A DNA stretch of 64,000 nt from Mesorhabditis belari. Its lineage: Eukaryota; Nematoda; Chromadorea; Rhabditida; Rhabditidae. Positions within the stretch are counted from its first letter, which is position 1. Every line of letters begins with the position of its first letter. The stretch is from positions 807,501 through 871,500 of the forward strand of contig CAUEEP010000930.1 in assembly GCA_958450365.1 (NCBI GenBank), written 5' to 3'. The notes below the pieces were generated by a model. The model was given only the letters and a program-made list of their open reading frames with translations, did not search any database and was not told the origin of the DNA. Shown here piece after piece: positions 24,601 through 34,377 of this stretch. Position numbers and translations under genes: made by a program.

Positions 24601-26414
24601 GCTCTACGAGTCGCTTTTGGTTAGTAACTATTTAATCATATAACTAAAACTAAAATATCACTTGTTAATTGAAGGCTTTAGGATGATCGACCATTCTTTT
24701 TGGCCGATTTCGTCGGTGATGAAAACGACTCGCTGGCTAAATTACTGCATATCATTGAGCAGGCAAAAGTTGACGAATGGAGGGAAGTGCTGCCGAACGA
24801 GTAAGTTAAAACAGTTATTTTTGAGAATGCCTCGGTTTAGCACGTTTAACAACATCAAAAAGCTCGGTGAGGGTGTTTACGGAGAAGTGTTTGCAACAAC
24901 GTGGAATGGAGCTCCAACGGCAATCAAGGTAGCAGTAAATTATCTAGAAATTAATAGAAGCAAACGAGCCCTCTTTTGTTTAGATCATTCCCTTTCGGGC
25001 CGATAATGTAATCGATGAAGCAAAAGTAAATGGAGAGTTTCTGAAATTCGCGGCTGACATTATACCTGAGGTAATCGTGAAATTATTCTGGAGTCTGTAA
25101 AATAATTTACTGACTGCAGAAGTTCTATTTGATGCTTTTAGGTGTTGATCACAAGAGAACTTTCCGGGTTGTCGAATACCGGCTCATACCAGACGTCCAA
25201 CTTCATTGAACTTCTACAAGCTCGTGTCGTTAAAGGTCTGCAATCTAGGTATTACATTTTATCTATTGCACATGTTTAGGGAACTATCCCGAAGAGTTTC
25301 TTGAGGCATGGGATGTATTTGCTGGACGAAAAGGCGGCTCGGAAAATGACCGGCCTGACACATATTCAACGGATGTAAGCCTTGAAAAAATCTAATTGTT
25401 TCTATTTTTTTTGTTCAGGAGCGTCTTTACATCGTGATCGCTTTGTCCATGGGTGGAATAGATATCGAGCACTACACGGTTAGAAACTTTATTGCCACTT
25501 GTTGATTCATTGGGATTTCAGCCGAGAAATGAAAACGAGGTGTTCTCGCTTTTGCTTCAAATCAGCTTTGCACTGATGGCCGCCGAACGAGAACTCTGCT
25601 TTGAACATCGGTTTGTTTAGTTCATATGCTTTTAGTTTCTGACTTTTAGTGATCTGCACGTTGGCAACGTATTGGTAAAACAAACCGAGGATGAGTATAT
25701 TGAGTGAGTTTACTTTTGTTGGTTTCATTTTTTTTATTTCAGATACCGAATGAACGGTTTACCTTTGCGAATTCGATCACACGGCGTCAAGGCGAACATT
25801 ATCGATTTCACAAATTCAAGGTTATCAAAAGGTTGGTTTGATTTCAAGAACATAAACTATGACGTGGTTTGATTTTAGCGGGAGTCAACATCTACTTGGA
25901 TCTCGAAGAAGACCAAGAGCTGTTCCAAGGACAAGGCCACTACCAATTCGATATCTACAGAATGATGCAAGCACATAATGGGCAAGTTTTGAAAGCTTTT
26001 GTAACTCTAATACTAAACTTTACTGACTTGTTTTTATTTTTTAGTGGCAATTGGTGTGACTTCAACCCAAAATCAAACGTTTTCTGGATCCATTATATGT
26101 CAAAGGAATTGCTCTCGAGAGTGGCCAAGGTTGGGAATTTTTGATTAAAATGTTGGAAACGCATAGTTTTAGAAGAGAATAACACCGAAACGGAAGAAGC
26201 AATTGGAGGCGATATTTGACAAGTTTGTTTTTCTGATCTTGAAGCTAAAAGAATCAAAATGCTGGAATTAAATGAAAGTTTTTATCAAGAAAACAGGCAG
26301 TCTTGCATAAACCACTAATAGTGCTGTTTCAGGGTGCTAATGTTTGATGAGTTGAGTGCTTTTGTCTACGATGAGGTGATGAATGATGTGTGCGAAAAAT
26401 ACCTCGTTGAGTAA
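21653..26414 (+). CDS. hasp-1: Haspin histone H3-Thr3 kinase, with one apparent frameshift
   Basis: Atypical kinase that phosphorylates histone H3 Thr3 in mitosis and recruits the chromosomal passenger complex. About 27 exons and 922 residues, usual for haspins. Residues 1-590 are basic and low-complexity (start MPRGRKAALQTTRIKRTRPR). The kinase domain begins near 598 (KKLGEGVYGEVFATTW), with catalytic loop HRDLHVGN (Asp770; haspins usually have HWGN), an IIDFTNSRLS segment in place of DFG (Asp808), DIYRMM and the C-terminal haspin lobe. Exon 7 (23251-23368) is one base out of frame at the A6 run near 23352-23357: as written it meets TGA at 23362, but with five A it ends in phase 0 at a gttagg donor and a 39-bp intron. 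One intron (25982-26044) is GC-AG. The alternative is a two-gene operon split at 23364. Confidence 0.9.
21949..22320. mobile_element. TA-flanked MITE in haspin intron 1
   Basis: Inverted termini TACTAATAAACTTCGGGGGG and CCCCCCGAAGTTTATTAATA, 372 bp with TA ends. It accounts for most of this 582-bp intron. Related at the ends to 20336-20936. Confidence 0.85.
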
Positions 26415-27285
26415 AGTCGTTACAATTTTTATTGTTCAGGTAAATTCTAGTCTTTTTTGATTAGTTCTGTTTGTAAGATTTATTGTAAACTTTTCTTTTT
26501 GCCTGTTTTCCGCTTTGATCTCATTTGGTTTTATCCCGTCTTTCAGTTGTCTCTGTTAGATCTCTTATTGGTATGTGTCACTTAAATACTTAATCTTTTG
26601 CTCATTGGTTTCATATCCCTGTCTTTTTATAATGTTTGTCCTATGTTATTTGCAACTCTTTTATATACTCGAGTGATTCAATTAAAACGTTATCGAGGCA
26701 TCCGTAAAAGCTATTGGGTATCGAGACAAGGGATACTGAAATTTAGGGACGAGTACGGTGGTTTTTGAAGAAAGGCACATTTTAGAAAAAAAACAGACGC
26801 ACGACCAACTCTACTAATCTGCACGTCTGTAGCGTTAACTTTCATTTACTCCCAGATTGGAATATTGTTCAACAATCCTTTACGATTCTCAGGACGAATC
26901 TTTTAAGTCACGAGTCACGCTAATTTCTTTGAAAAGAAATTTTTCGAAATTCATTTTTTCTTGTTCTCTCATGATTTCATGAGACATGCGTTGATTGGTT
27001 TTTGGGCTCGCTGCTATTGGTGGTGAACAAATTGAGGATTAATCACATTTTTGGAGGATAAAACCTTTTTTACGTTTTTAGCCCTTTTCTTTTTACCTTG
27101 CGTGCCGCTATTTTTAGTGTCTTTGCCCTCATCTTGCACCACTAGAAACATCACTGGCATCACATTTAGATCGTTCAACAAACGGAATTTTTATTTTTTT
27201 TTGCAGAGAACACATACGCGAAATCAGTGTAAAACGATATGCAAATTTCTATCGATTTTCGTTCTTTGAAGGCTTTGAAGGCGAT
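26415..27285. other. Haspin 3' region and convergent gap
   Basis: AT-rich downstream sequence with no further exon of haspin. A short inverted pair ACAGACG / CGTCTGT lies at 26793-26836. The gene-dense part of the window ends here. Confidence 0.4.
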
Positions 27286-30200
27286 CTATTTCTTGCCGAA
27301 ATTCTTGGTGCATCCGCCGAAATCGGCGAAAATCGAATGGTACTCGCAGAAATATGCACCCGGACAGTCCATATCGGTTTTGCAGAACTGGAAAATGAAA
27401 ATTTGGTTTTGGTTTTGTGTTTTGATGAATGATTTTGAGCTATTTTTGAGTCAGTTTTAAAATCGTTCATCGTCAGAAATTTCTCCTGAATCAAATTCAG
27501 TCAGAAATACCTTTCGATCTGATTTCAGAAATGATTTTGAAATGATTCAGAAATCGGAACTGATTTCTTTTGTATCACATTCGAAGCTGAACATAGATCA
27601 AAGTTTTGACACTTAAGAAAGCTATAGAGTTTTGCATAATGATCAAAGTAAGCCAGGTATGGAGCATTCAAAGCTCACTGCTACTCATGAAACTTTAAAA
27701 AGTAACTTGTATATGGGTGCAACGTGTGCTTTGTGCTTTTCATCATCTAGACCTTGCCAAGACCAACATTGCCTTTTCAGAACTTCGTACTTTTTAGTAC
27801 TTAGTAATTTAGTAACAGAAATTAGTAAGTTCAGAACTTTAAAGGGCAGAACTTTAAACCTAGCCATTTATAAGTTTAGAACCTTAAACTTAGCCATTTG
27901 TAAGTTCAGAGCTTTAAACCTAGCCATTTATAAGTTTAGAACTTTAAACTTAGCCATTTATAAGTTCAGAGCTTTAAACCTAGCCATTTGTAAGTTTAGA
28001 ACTTTAGACTTAGCCATTTATAAGTTCAGAACTTTAACCTTAGCCGTTTGTAAGTTCAGAACTTTAAACTTAGCCATTTGTTAGTTCAGAACTTTAAACC
28101 TAGCCATTTATAAGTTCAGAACTTTAAACTTAGCCAAACTTAGCCATTTTAGTAAAGTTAGGCGTTCGTTTAGTCGAAAATTTGCAAGTTTTCTCTTAGC
28201 TTCTTTTGCAGCTTTCCCCTTTTCCTTCCGCTTTCATGAATCTTCAATCATCCCCCAACAAATCTTTTATTTTAAAGAAAATACCAGAAAATTCAGGCCA
28301 ACAATTCTAATATTTGTGAAAGTTTAGGCCAGAAACGATAGTTTTTCGAAAGCACAAAGTACACAAACAATTCGTTTCCTTAGTTTCGTTTCGTTTTCTT
28401 TCACTAGCTCTTTCACTAGCTCTTAAATATGCAGCAACAAAGTTGGACTCTTTCAAGGGTGTCTAGAAGGAAAGCTTTGACGAAAAATGAAAACTTTCAC
28501 ACAACACAATGACACTCGAACAATTGGGATACCAAGAGGTTCCAAAAAAGACGAGAAAATTTTCGATTCTCAGGTACAAATCTTGGTAATGATTTTTTAG
28601 ACCTTTTTAGACCTTTTTAGACTTTACTGTAAAGCCCTTTTGTAGTTATAATGTTGCTTTTCTTTTCTTTTCTTTCTTAGCTACAATATAAATCAAAAAA
28701 CAACCAATAAGCAGCTCTTTTTTTGTCTAAGAACTATGAAATTATTCATTTTGTGTAGGCGAATGTTTTTCTTTGGGAATCAATTTCATAAATGTGAATG
28801 GATATCCATTACAAAACTCCAATTAGGAGACGAAAATTTACCAGAAATGTGTTGAAATTTGGATTTAAAGAGAACAATTCCTAGAAGATCTTTAAGAAAG
28901 ATCTCGAAAGATTAACAAAACTAACGAAAACCTAAGATCAAAGGTAAATTATAATATCAATTGAGTAGTCTGTTTATCTGTTTGTTTGTTTGTTTATCTG
29001 TTTGTTTGTTTATCTGTTTGTTTGTTTGTCTGTTTGTCTGTTTGTTTATCTGTTTGTTTGTTTGTTTATCTGTCTGTTTGTTTGTCTGTTTGTTTGTTTG
29101 TTTGTCTGTTTGTTTATCTGTTGTCTGTCTGTCTATTTATCTGTCTGTTTGTCTGTTTATCTGTCTGTTTGTTTGTTTGTCTGTTTATCTGTCTGTTGTT
29201 TGTTTGTTTATCTTTCTAGAAAACTTCTAACACAATTGAATCTTAAAAGCTTTGAATGCAACGAAAAGTCTGAAAAGTTCTTTAAAGCAAATTCTTTTAG
29301 GGAATTAACAGACTATTATTTTGTTTCATAGAAAGAAAAATGAAATCTTTAAATAGAAAACTTTCTAACTTTTGAATTTTAGGCTTTAAAATGATCGTTA
29401 AAAACTGAATTTGATCAAATTCGGCTTCGAGATCTCAAGAATGAATCCAAAACTGGTTATAGAGCTGGTTATAAAGTTATAGAGCTGGTAGACTTCAGGT
29501 TATAAGGTAGATTACAGGTTATAAAGTAGATTACATGCTATAAAGTAGATTACTGGTTAGTAGACAAAAGCAAATTTGATTTGATTTCCAATCTAGGGCT
29601 GAATCAGCTTCAGCTGTCTCTGCTCTCGATAAATGAAAGCTAAAGATTTGAACTGTTTATGTGAACTGGAATAGCTCAAGACTATAAAAATAATTGATTT
29701 ATAATTGCCTGATCTTCAAGGAACAAGTTTTGTTATCGATTCTTGTTATCAAAAAGATTCGTTGATATTTTCCCCATCCTTTGATTGCCTCTCTTTAAAA
29801 GATCTTTCGGAATTCTTCCCAGCTTTACCTGAATGCAGCTTGACTACAAATTCGCTTAGTTATTTACATTTTTCTCCTGTTTTCAGAGCTGGATAATTAT
29901 CGTTTTTTTGAGAGATTCGATGCCTAATGACCAACTAAAAGAATGGTCAACTTATTTTCTAGCTACAAGACAACTACCAGACTATTCATAGGTAGCTGTT
30001 TGGGTGTTGTTTTAAAAGGTAGCTGCTTGGGTTTTGTTTTAAAAGGTAGCTGTTTAGCTGTTGTTTTAGAAGGTAGCTGTTTAGCTGTTGTTTTAAAAGG
30101 TAGCTGTACAGGCTGTTGTTTTAGAAGGTAGCTGTTTAGCTGTTGTTTTAAAAGGTAGCTGTACAGGCTGTTGTTTTTAGAAGGTAGCTGTTTAGCTTTC

Positions 30201-30714
30201 CTTTTAAAATATGGCTTTAGATATTTTTCTAGCTTTTACAGATGGGTTGAGTTCTTGATATCGACATCTATTTTGGGAGAGTTCTTGATATCGACATCGT
30301 TTAGCCAAGCTCATTAGCTTGGCTAAAAACTTGGACACTTATTTTCAGTGGGTAAATGAGTGGGGGGAAACAAGATGCTGAAATCGGAAAAGAGAAACCT
30401 GGGGGATATAACTGGGTCTTGGGAGTATCAAAGTCTAATCTTATCTTACAATCTTACAAAACCCTACGAAGAAACAAAACCTAATGCCAAAAAAGGGTGC
30501 TAAACGCACGCTTTCTAGCGCACTAAAGTTTAACAGTAAAGCATTGAAAAAAGACAAATCGTACAAAGTTGGAGCTCAAGTATAAACCTAGTTTGAATAG
30601 AGCTCAAGGACAAGGCTCAAGGCTCAAGGACAAGCTTAGGCATGCACTGAACTGAACTAAACACCATTTTAGATAACTATTATATAAAACTAAAGATAGC
30701 TATTAGATAACTAT

Positions 30715-30749
<35 letters not shown>

Positions 30750-30838
30750 CTTTCATAAAAGCTTACAAAGTTCCTCGCATCGATGACAACTAGGAGTACG
30801 GTAGCGAGGAGGAGGAGAAGGGACAAGAGACGGGACAT
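27286..30838 (-). CDS. Small secreted cysteine-rich peptide split by a 3.4 kb intron
   Basis: Exon 1 is 30838-30767 (24 codons) and exon 2 is 27387-27286 (33 codons plus stop). Both borders are phase 0, with gtaagc donor and ttttccag acceptor. Exon 1 is a classic signal peptide: MSRLLSLLLLL followed by a hydrophobic run, then VVIDA as a plausible cleavage site. Exon 2 reads FCKTDMDCPGAYFCEYH and continues to a fourth Cys and GKK stop, so the mature peptide would have Cys spacing C-x5-C-x5-C-x11-C. A splice acceptor sits 2 nt before the ATG, as for trans-splicing. The C-x-x-D-x-D-C-P pattern recalls EB or WAP-like modules but is too short to assign. Function is unknown. The intron is filled with tandem repeats; extra exons inside cannot be excluded. 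Confidence 0.6.
27820..28146 (+). repeat. 30-bp tandem repeat (about 11 copies)
   Basis: Unit of the type TAAGTTCAGAACTTTAAAC followed by TTAGCCATTTA. Because 30 is a multiple of three the array is open in frame, but it lies in an intron of the - strand peptide gene and is not called coding. Confidence 0.85.
28147..28960. other. AT-rich gap, no gene seen
   Basis: Contains short duplications (AGACCTTTTT near 28600, TTTCACTAGCTC near 28403) but no motif, exon or element I can support. Confidence 0.4.
28961..29215 (+). repeat. TTTG/TCTG/TATC tetranucleotide array
   Basis: About 60 tetranucleotide units mixing TTTG, TCTG and TATC. It is open in several frames (Cys/Leu/Phe/Val-rich) because of the composition only. 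Confidence 0.9.
29721..29896 (+). CDS. Candidate isolated terminal exon (unassigned)
   Basis: Open from a possible acceptor (cttcaag at 29714-29720) to TAA. The phase-1 reading (SFDCLSLKDLSEFFPALPEC...) has protein-like composition with four Cys but no known motif. No upstream partner exon was found on +, and it lies inside the intron of the - strand peptide gene. Chance or a lost exon is as likely. Confidence 0.2.
29990..30205 (+). repeat. About 26-bp tandem repeat (GGTAGCTGTTTAGCTGTTG)
   Basis: Eight imperfect copies of GGTAGCTG(T)TTAGCTGTTG followed by TTTTA(A/G)AA. Confidence 0.85.
30501..30530 (+). repeat. Dispersed motif site, type TAAACGCA...TTCTAGCGCACT
   Basis: Reads TAAACGCACG then CTTTCTAGCGCACTAAAG. 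First of at least 15 sites of the same motif in the right part of the window (see findings). Confidence 0.6.
30665..30748 (+). repeat. GATA tetranucleotide and TAGATAACTATTA repeats
   Basis: A TAGATAACTATTA-type duplication is followed by about eight GATA units, 18 bp before the exon 1 donor region of the peptide gene. Confidence 0.85.
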
Positions 30839-31131
30839 CCCTGGAAATGGGAAGGGGAAACTGAATGTGTGGAAGAAAGGCAATGGATTTCCGGTGGAAA
30901 TGGGATGGGATTGGAAGAAGGAGAAGGAGAAGAAGAAGAAGGGGTGGGCTGAGATGGGAAAGCTTTTTTTGAGGCTGGGAAGTGGGAGGGCCAAAGAAGA
31001 GCAGTGGGCAAGCGTCGTCGAAAAAGGGCCCACAGAAGAAAGGTAAATTTTGTGATTTGTAGTGTACTAAAAAGCTTACTTGAAGCTTTTTTAAGTTCAA
31101 AAGCTAGAATCGAGATACTGTTTAGGATTTT

Positions 31132-31217
31132 GGCATATGGGAAGGCTTGTACATTTATTTGGAACAACACTGGGCCCAGTGTTGTTTCAAATAAATGTAC
31201 AAGCCTTGATATATGCC
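31132..31217. repeat. Spacer-free 86-bp hairpin
   Basis: GGCATATGGGAAGGCTTG... pairs with ...CAAGCCTTGATATATGCC around a GGGCCC centre. The arms are about 43 bp with few mismatches. It could fold as a cruciform or a pre-miRNA-like RNA; no evidence of expression. Confidence 0.75.
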
Positions 31218-31506
31218 TTGATACTAAAGTATTAGCTTAATACTAAGTAAAGTAAAGTCCTAAACGTGTAGTCTTTATCATTTACTTTACAAAACCCACT
31301 TTTTTGCGATCACTGGGTTTTTGAATTAGATTTTACAAGATCCCACAGTTTTCTTGACAATACCTGATGAAAACTGACTTCACAAGTTGAACAAAGTTGC
31401 AGAGAGATGGAGTTGGAGTTCAGAAAAGTTGCTAAACTAATCATTCGGTTGCACAGTTCAATCATTTAGTTGACCTTTTATGGATTGAAGTCGGGAACAA
31501 AAAAAA

Positions 31507-31585
31507 CCTCAGCGGATCCGAACCCGCGGCCTCCCACTTAGCCGTGGCTTACCAGGTTAACGCCTTACCAATCAGCTATATCGAT
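31507..31585 (-). tRNA. tRNA-like Pol III unit, Thr(GGT)-type loop, degenerate
   Basis: A box TAGCTGATTGG and B box GGTTCGGATCC are at tRNA spacing. The loop CTGGTAA would give anticodon GGT. A long variable region (GGCTAAGTGGGAGGCC) follows. The anticodon and acceptor stems do not pair. Eight T follow directly (genomic A at 31499-31506), a Pol III terminator. Confidence 0.4.
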
Positions 31586-31734
31586 ATCTTTCCGCTCGAC
31601 AGGATAGCGACTTATGGCTTACTCCTAAACTTTTACTTAAGTGTAATTTATTTTCTAAAACAAGAACTTTTGCAAAAAGACGTCAGACTCTAAAAGCTTA
31701 TAGTAATAAGGTAGCATTGGCAATCGCTTGATGT

Positions 31735-32004
31735 TAAGGCTTAGGCTTAGGCTTAGGTTTAAGCTAAGGCTTAGGCTAAAGCTTAGGCTTAGGCTAAGGC
31801 TTAGGCTAAAGCAGGCTTAGGCTTAGGCTAGGCTTAGGCTAAAGCTTAGGCTTAGGCTTAGGCTTAGGCTTAGGCTTAGGCTTAGGCTAAAGCTTAGGCT
31901 TAGGCTTAGGCTTAGGCTAAAGCTTAGGCTTAGGCTTAGGCTTAGGCTAAGGCAAAGGATAAGGCTTAGGCTAAGGCAAAGGCTAAAGCTTAGGCTTAGG
32001 CTTG
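31735..32004 (+). repeat. Interstitial telomere-like array (TTAGGC)
   Basis: About 45 units of TTAGGC and variants (TAAGGC, TAAAGC). TTAGGC is the nematode telomere repeat. Runs of up to eight perfect hexamers occur near 31853-31888. Confidence 0.9.
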
Positions 32005-32046
32005 GACTTAGTGCGAAGGCTAGCGGCTAACGCCTCGCACTAAGTC
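32005..32046. repeat. Hairpin at the end of the telomere-like array
   Basis: GACTTAGTGCGAAGGC pairs with GCCTCGCACTAAGTC across TAGCGGCTAAC. It abuts the TTAGGC array exactly. Confidence 0.75.
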
Positions 32047-32178
32047 TATTTGGGTTTGAACCCCCATTTTCTGGATCTCAGCCAGTTCTCGGAGCTAAGG
32101 TGCAAGCTATTGCCCTTGTGCTTCCGCCTCCCATGGGAGCATCCTGGCAAATTTTCAGGTCGCTGTCGTGTCTGGAAG
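32047..32178. other. GC-richer unique island between TTAGGC arrays
   Basis: About 130 bp. On - it contains a B-box-like GGGGGTTCAAACCC and an A-box-like TAGCTCCGAGAACTGG, but too close for a tRNA. On - it is also open (RQRPENLPGC...). Neither reading is secure. Confidence 0.3.
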
Positions 32179-32232
32179 TTAAGGCTTAGGCTTAGGCTTA
32201 GGCTAAGGCTTAGGCTAAGGCTAAGGCTGGTT
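32179..32232 (+). repeat. Second interstitial TTAGGC-type array
   Basis: TTAAGGCTTAGGCTTAGGC... nine hexamers with TAAGGC variants, in the same orientation as 31735-32004. Confidence 0.85.
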
Positions 32233-32734
32233 AAGCGCAATTGAAGCCATGTTGTGTCTTAAGCACTTCACTTCATTTCCCTAGTGCCTGTGCTTGACAA
32301 CTTCTCAGCAATACAATGCAATCTAAAATTTCTCACTTCTCAACTTTGGAACTATTAATTTCGGAAATTTTTTTAGGAAAACGTCATTCAATACAGATTT
32401 CTTTTAAAAATGAAAGCGTTATTTTAAAATTTCTAAATTTCAATTTGATGACAATATTGCCAACAATATTGCCTACAATTATCGCTTTTATAATATCCAA
32501 TTTGAAATCGCTTTCAAAATTGTTTTCAACGGTACGAAAGTGAAATCATTTTTGAGTCCAAAAAAAGAGAAATATTTTCGGTTTAAAAAGAGATCTAGAA
32601 TTGGATGTTATTATGCAAAAAGTTTTGTTTTTAATTGAGCCTAAACATGCAAGCGGGTATTTTTAGTGGAAAACGTCAAAGCTGAATTCTGAAGAGTTCT
32701 CTGGAAAATAACTTCCTTTACAATTTTAATTTGG

Positions 32735-32965
32735 TTCTAGTTTTTTAGTTTTCTAGTTTCCTAGTTCTCTAGTTTTTAGTTTTCTAGTTTTTTAGTTTTT
32801 TAGTTTTTTAGTTTCCTAGTTTCCTAGTTTCCTAGTTCTCTAGTTTTCTAGTTCTCTAGTTCTCTAGTTTTCTAATTTTCTAATTTTCTAGTTTTTTAGT
32901 TTTTTAGTTTTCTAATTTTCTAATTTCCTAATTTTCTAGTTCTCTAGTTTTTTAGTTTTCTAGGT
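32735..32965 (+). repeat. 7-9 bp repeat (AGTTTTCT / AGTTTTTT)
   Basis: Roughly 28 imperfect copies of AGTTTTCT, AGTTTTTT, AGTTTCCT and AGTTCTCT in tandem, directly left of a mariner end. Confidence 0.85.
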
Positions 32966-32969
32966 TCTA

Positions 32970-33400
32970 TTAGGTGTGTGAAAAAGTAATCGAAGTTTTT
33001 AACGCTTAAATATAAAAGACCATAAGTTTCGTTAAAATAATTTTTATGCAACGAAGCAATCACCATTCGAAAGAACAACCTTTTGCCAACGTTCTACAAG
33101 TAAAGACATTCCACGATAATAAAAATCTTGGTCCTTAGAGACGAAGAAAAGATCAACCTCGGTTTTGACATCTTCTTCGGAATTGAACCGTTTATTGGCC
33201 AAAAAGTTAGACAGAGACAAAAATAAACAATAATCAGATGGAGAAAGGTCTGGACTATAAGGTGGATGTGGTAAAACCTCCCATCCAACGCTCTGGATTT
33301 TTTGTCGAGTCTGTAAAGAGACATGTGGTCGCGCGTTATCGTTCATGCGGTATCCATTTGTCCAAGTTTTTGATAAAATTCATGGCATTCAAGCGTTTCC
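32970..33400 (-). pseudogene. Internally deleted mariner transposase
   Basis: The 3' terminal sequence TTAGGTGTGTGAAAAAG is at 32970. On -, 33346-33044 reads the mariner C-terminus: NDNARPHVS, GWEVLPHPPYSPDLSPSDY with the second and third catalytic Asp region, ending in the usual helix. Just upstream (33347-33400) LDKWIPHE is joined in another frame directly to the DNARPH block, so the middle (catalytic first Asp region) is deleted. The 5' end was not found. It cannot encode an active enzyme. Confidence 0.88.
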
Positions 33401-33410
33401 TTACGGTATA

Positions 33411-33530
33411 TATTTTTAAAATTAACCAGTGCCTAGAAAAAATGATTGAAAAGTGGCAAAAAAAGCCATTTTTCTCATTTTTCATAATTTTTCAACCATT
33501 TTTTCTAGGCACTGGTTAATGTTAAAAATA
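33411..33530. repeat. Foldback element, 120 bp
   Basis: TTAACCAGTGCCTAGAAAAAATG is matched inverted by CATTTTTTCTAGGCACTGGTTAA (written as two partly overlapping arms, each within 20-23 bp). The inner arms also pair imperfectly. Confidence 0.75.
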
Positions 33531-33574
33531 TGTGTTATATCTCAAAAAGTCACCCATCTTCTCTACTTTAATTT

Positions 33575-33690
33575 GATACCTAAGCGCGCAGAAAGGAACG
33601 TACTAGTGTCAAGATCTGAGCGATTCTTTGAGTGTAAACTTAGACTACACGACACTCCTATAGCGAGGGTATTCTATTAGAGCTTTTATC
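33575..33690. mobile_element. Relic of element family G (3' arm)
   Basis: CCTAAGCGCGCA, TTAGACTACACGACACTCCT and TTCTATTAGAGC match the right arm of 3580-3839 and of 38665-38797 in order. The left arm is missing. Confidence 0.55.
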
Positions 33691-34203
33691 TAGTACTTTA
33701 CTGTTAAAAAGATAAACTACAACTCTACAACTCTACAACTTCAAGAAGACCTCAAGAACAGCTGTTTGAGTGAAAATTAGCCAACCGACTGAGTCAGAAA
33801 TGAGATGAGTCAAAAAACGAACAAAAAAAAATGAATCTTCGAATTTCAAATGATATTTCCAGAGTAAATCCTCTGAAAAAAAGCATTCTTTAATTAAAAT
33901 CTCTCTTTTTTGCATAGATTGCGTACGAAATGAAACAAAGAAAAAAAATCACAAATCTCTTTTAATCAAATAAAAGAGTTTTTCTTTGATTCAATGACAT
34001 AAAAGTTTGGATTACGTTGGTTCTGAATTTAGAAAAGAAATAGATAACAATGAGTAAAAGAATGAAGAGAAATTGCAGAAAATGTCATTGCAAAAACAGA
34101 GAACTAAGAGAAAAGATTTTTAGATAGATTGCTGAATTTTGGCATAGAGCAGAGTGAATTCTAGAAAAGTGCTCTGATCTCTTTTTCCCAATACAGGGAT
34201 CTA
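33691..34203. other. AT-rich gap, no gene seen
   Basis: A short duplication ACAACTCTACAACTCTAC sits near 33718. Otherwise no supported feature. Confidence 0.4.
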
Positions 34204-34366
34204 ATTAAGGAACTATAAAGGAACTATAAAGGAACTATAAAGGAAATATAAAGGAACTATAAAGGAACTATAAAGGAAATATAAAGGAACTATAAAGGAA
34301 CTATAAAGGAAATATAAAGGAACTATAAAGGAAATATAAAGGAACTATAAAGGAACTAAATAGGAA
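34204..34366 (+). repeat. 11-bp tandem repeat (AAGGAACTATA)
   Basis: About 14 copies of AAGGAACTATA or AAGGAAATATA, ending 12 bp before the terminal repeat of the next transposon. Confidence 0.9.
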
Positions 34367-34377
34367 CTATTAAGCCC

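Noticed and set aside
27632..28084. 150-codon frame with a ten-residue repeat
   Set aside because: 30-bp tandem array inside an intron of the opposite-strand peptide gene; no acceptor or motif.
30783..31046. Arg/Lys-rich 87-codon plus-strand frame
   Set aside because: Antisense to the signal-peptide exon and its upstream pyrimidine tract.
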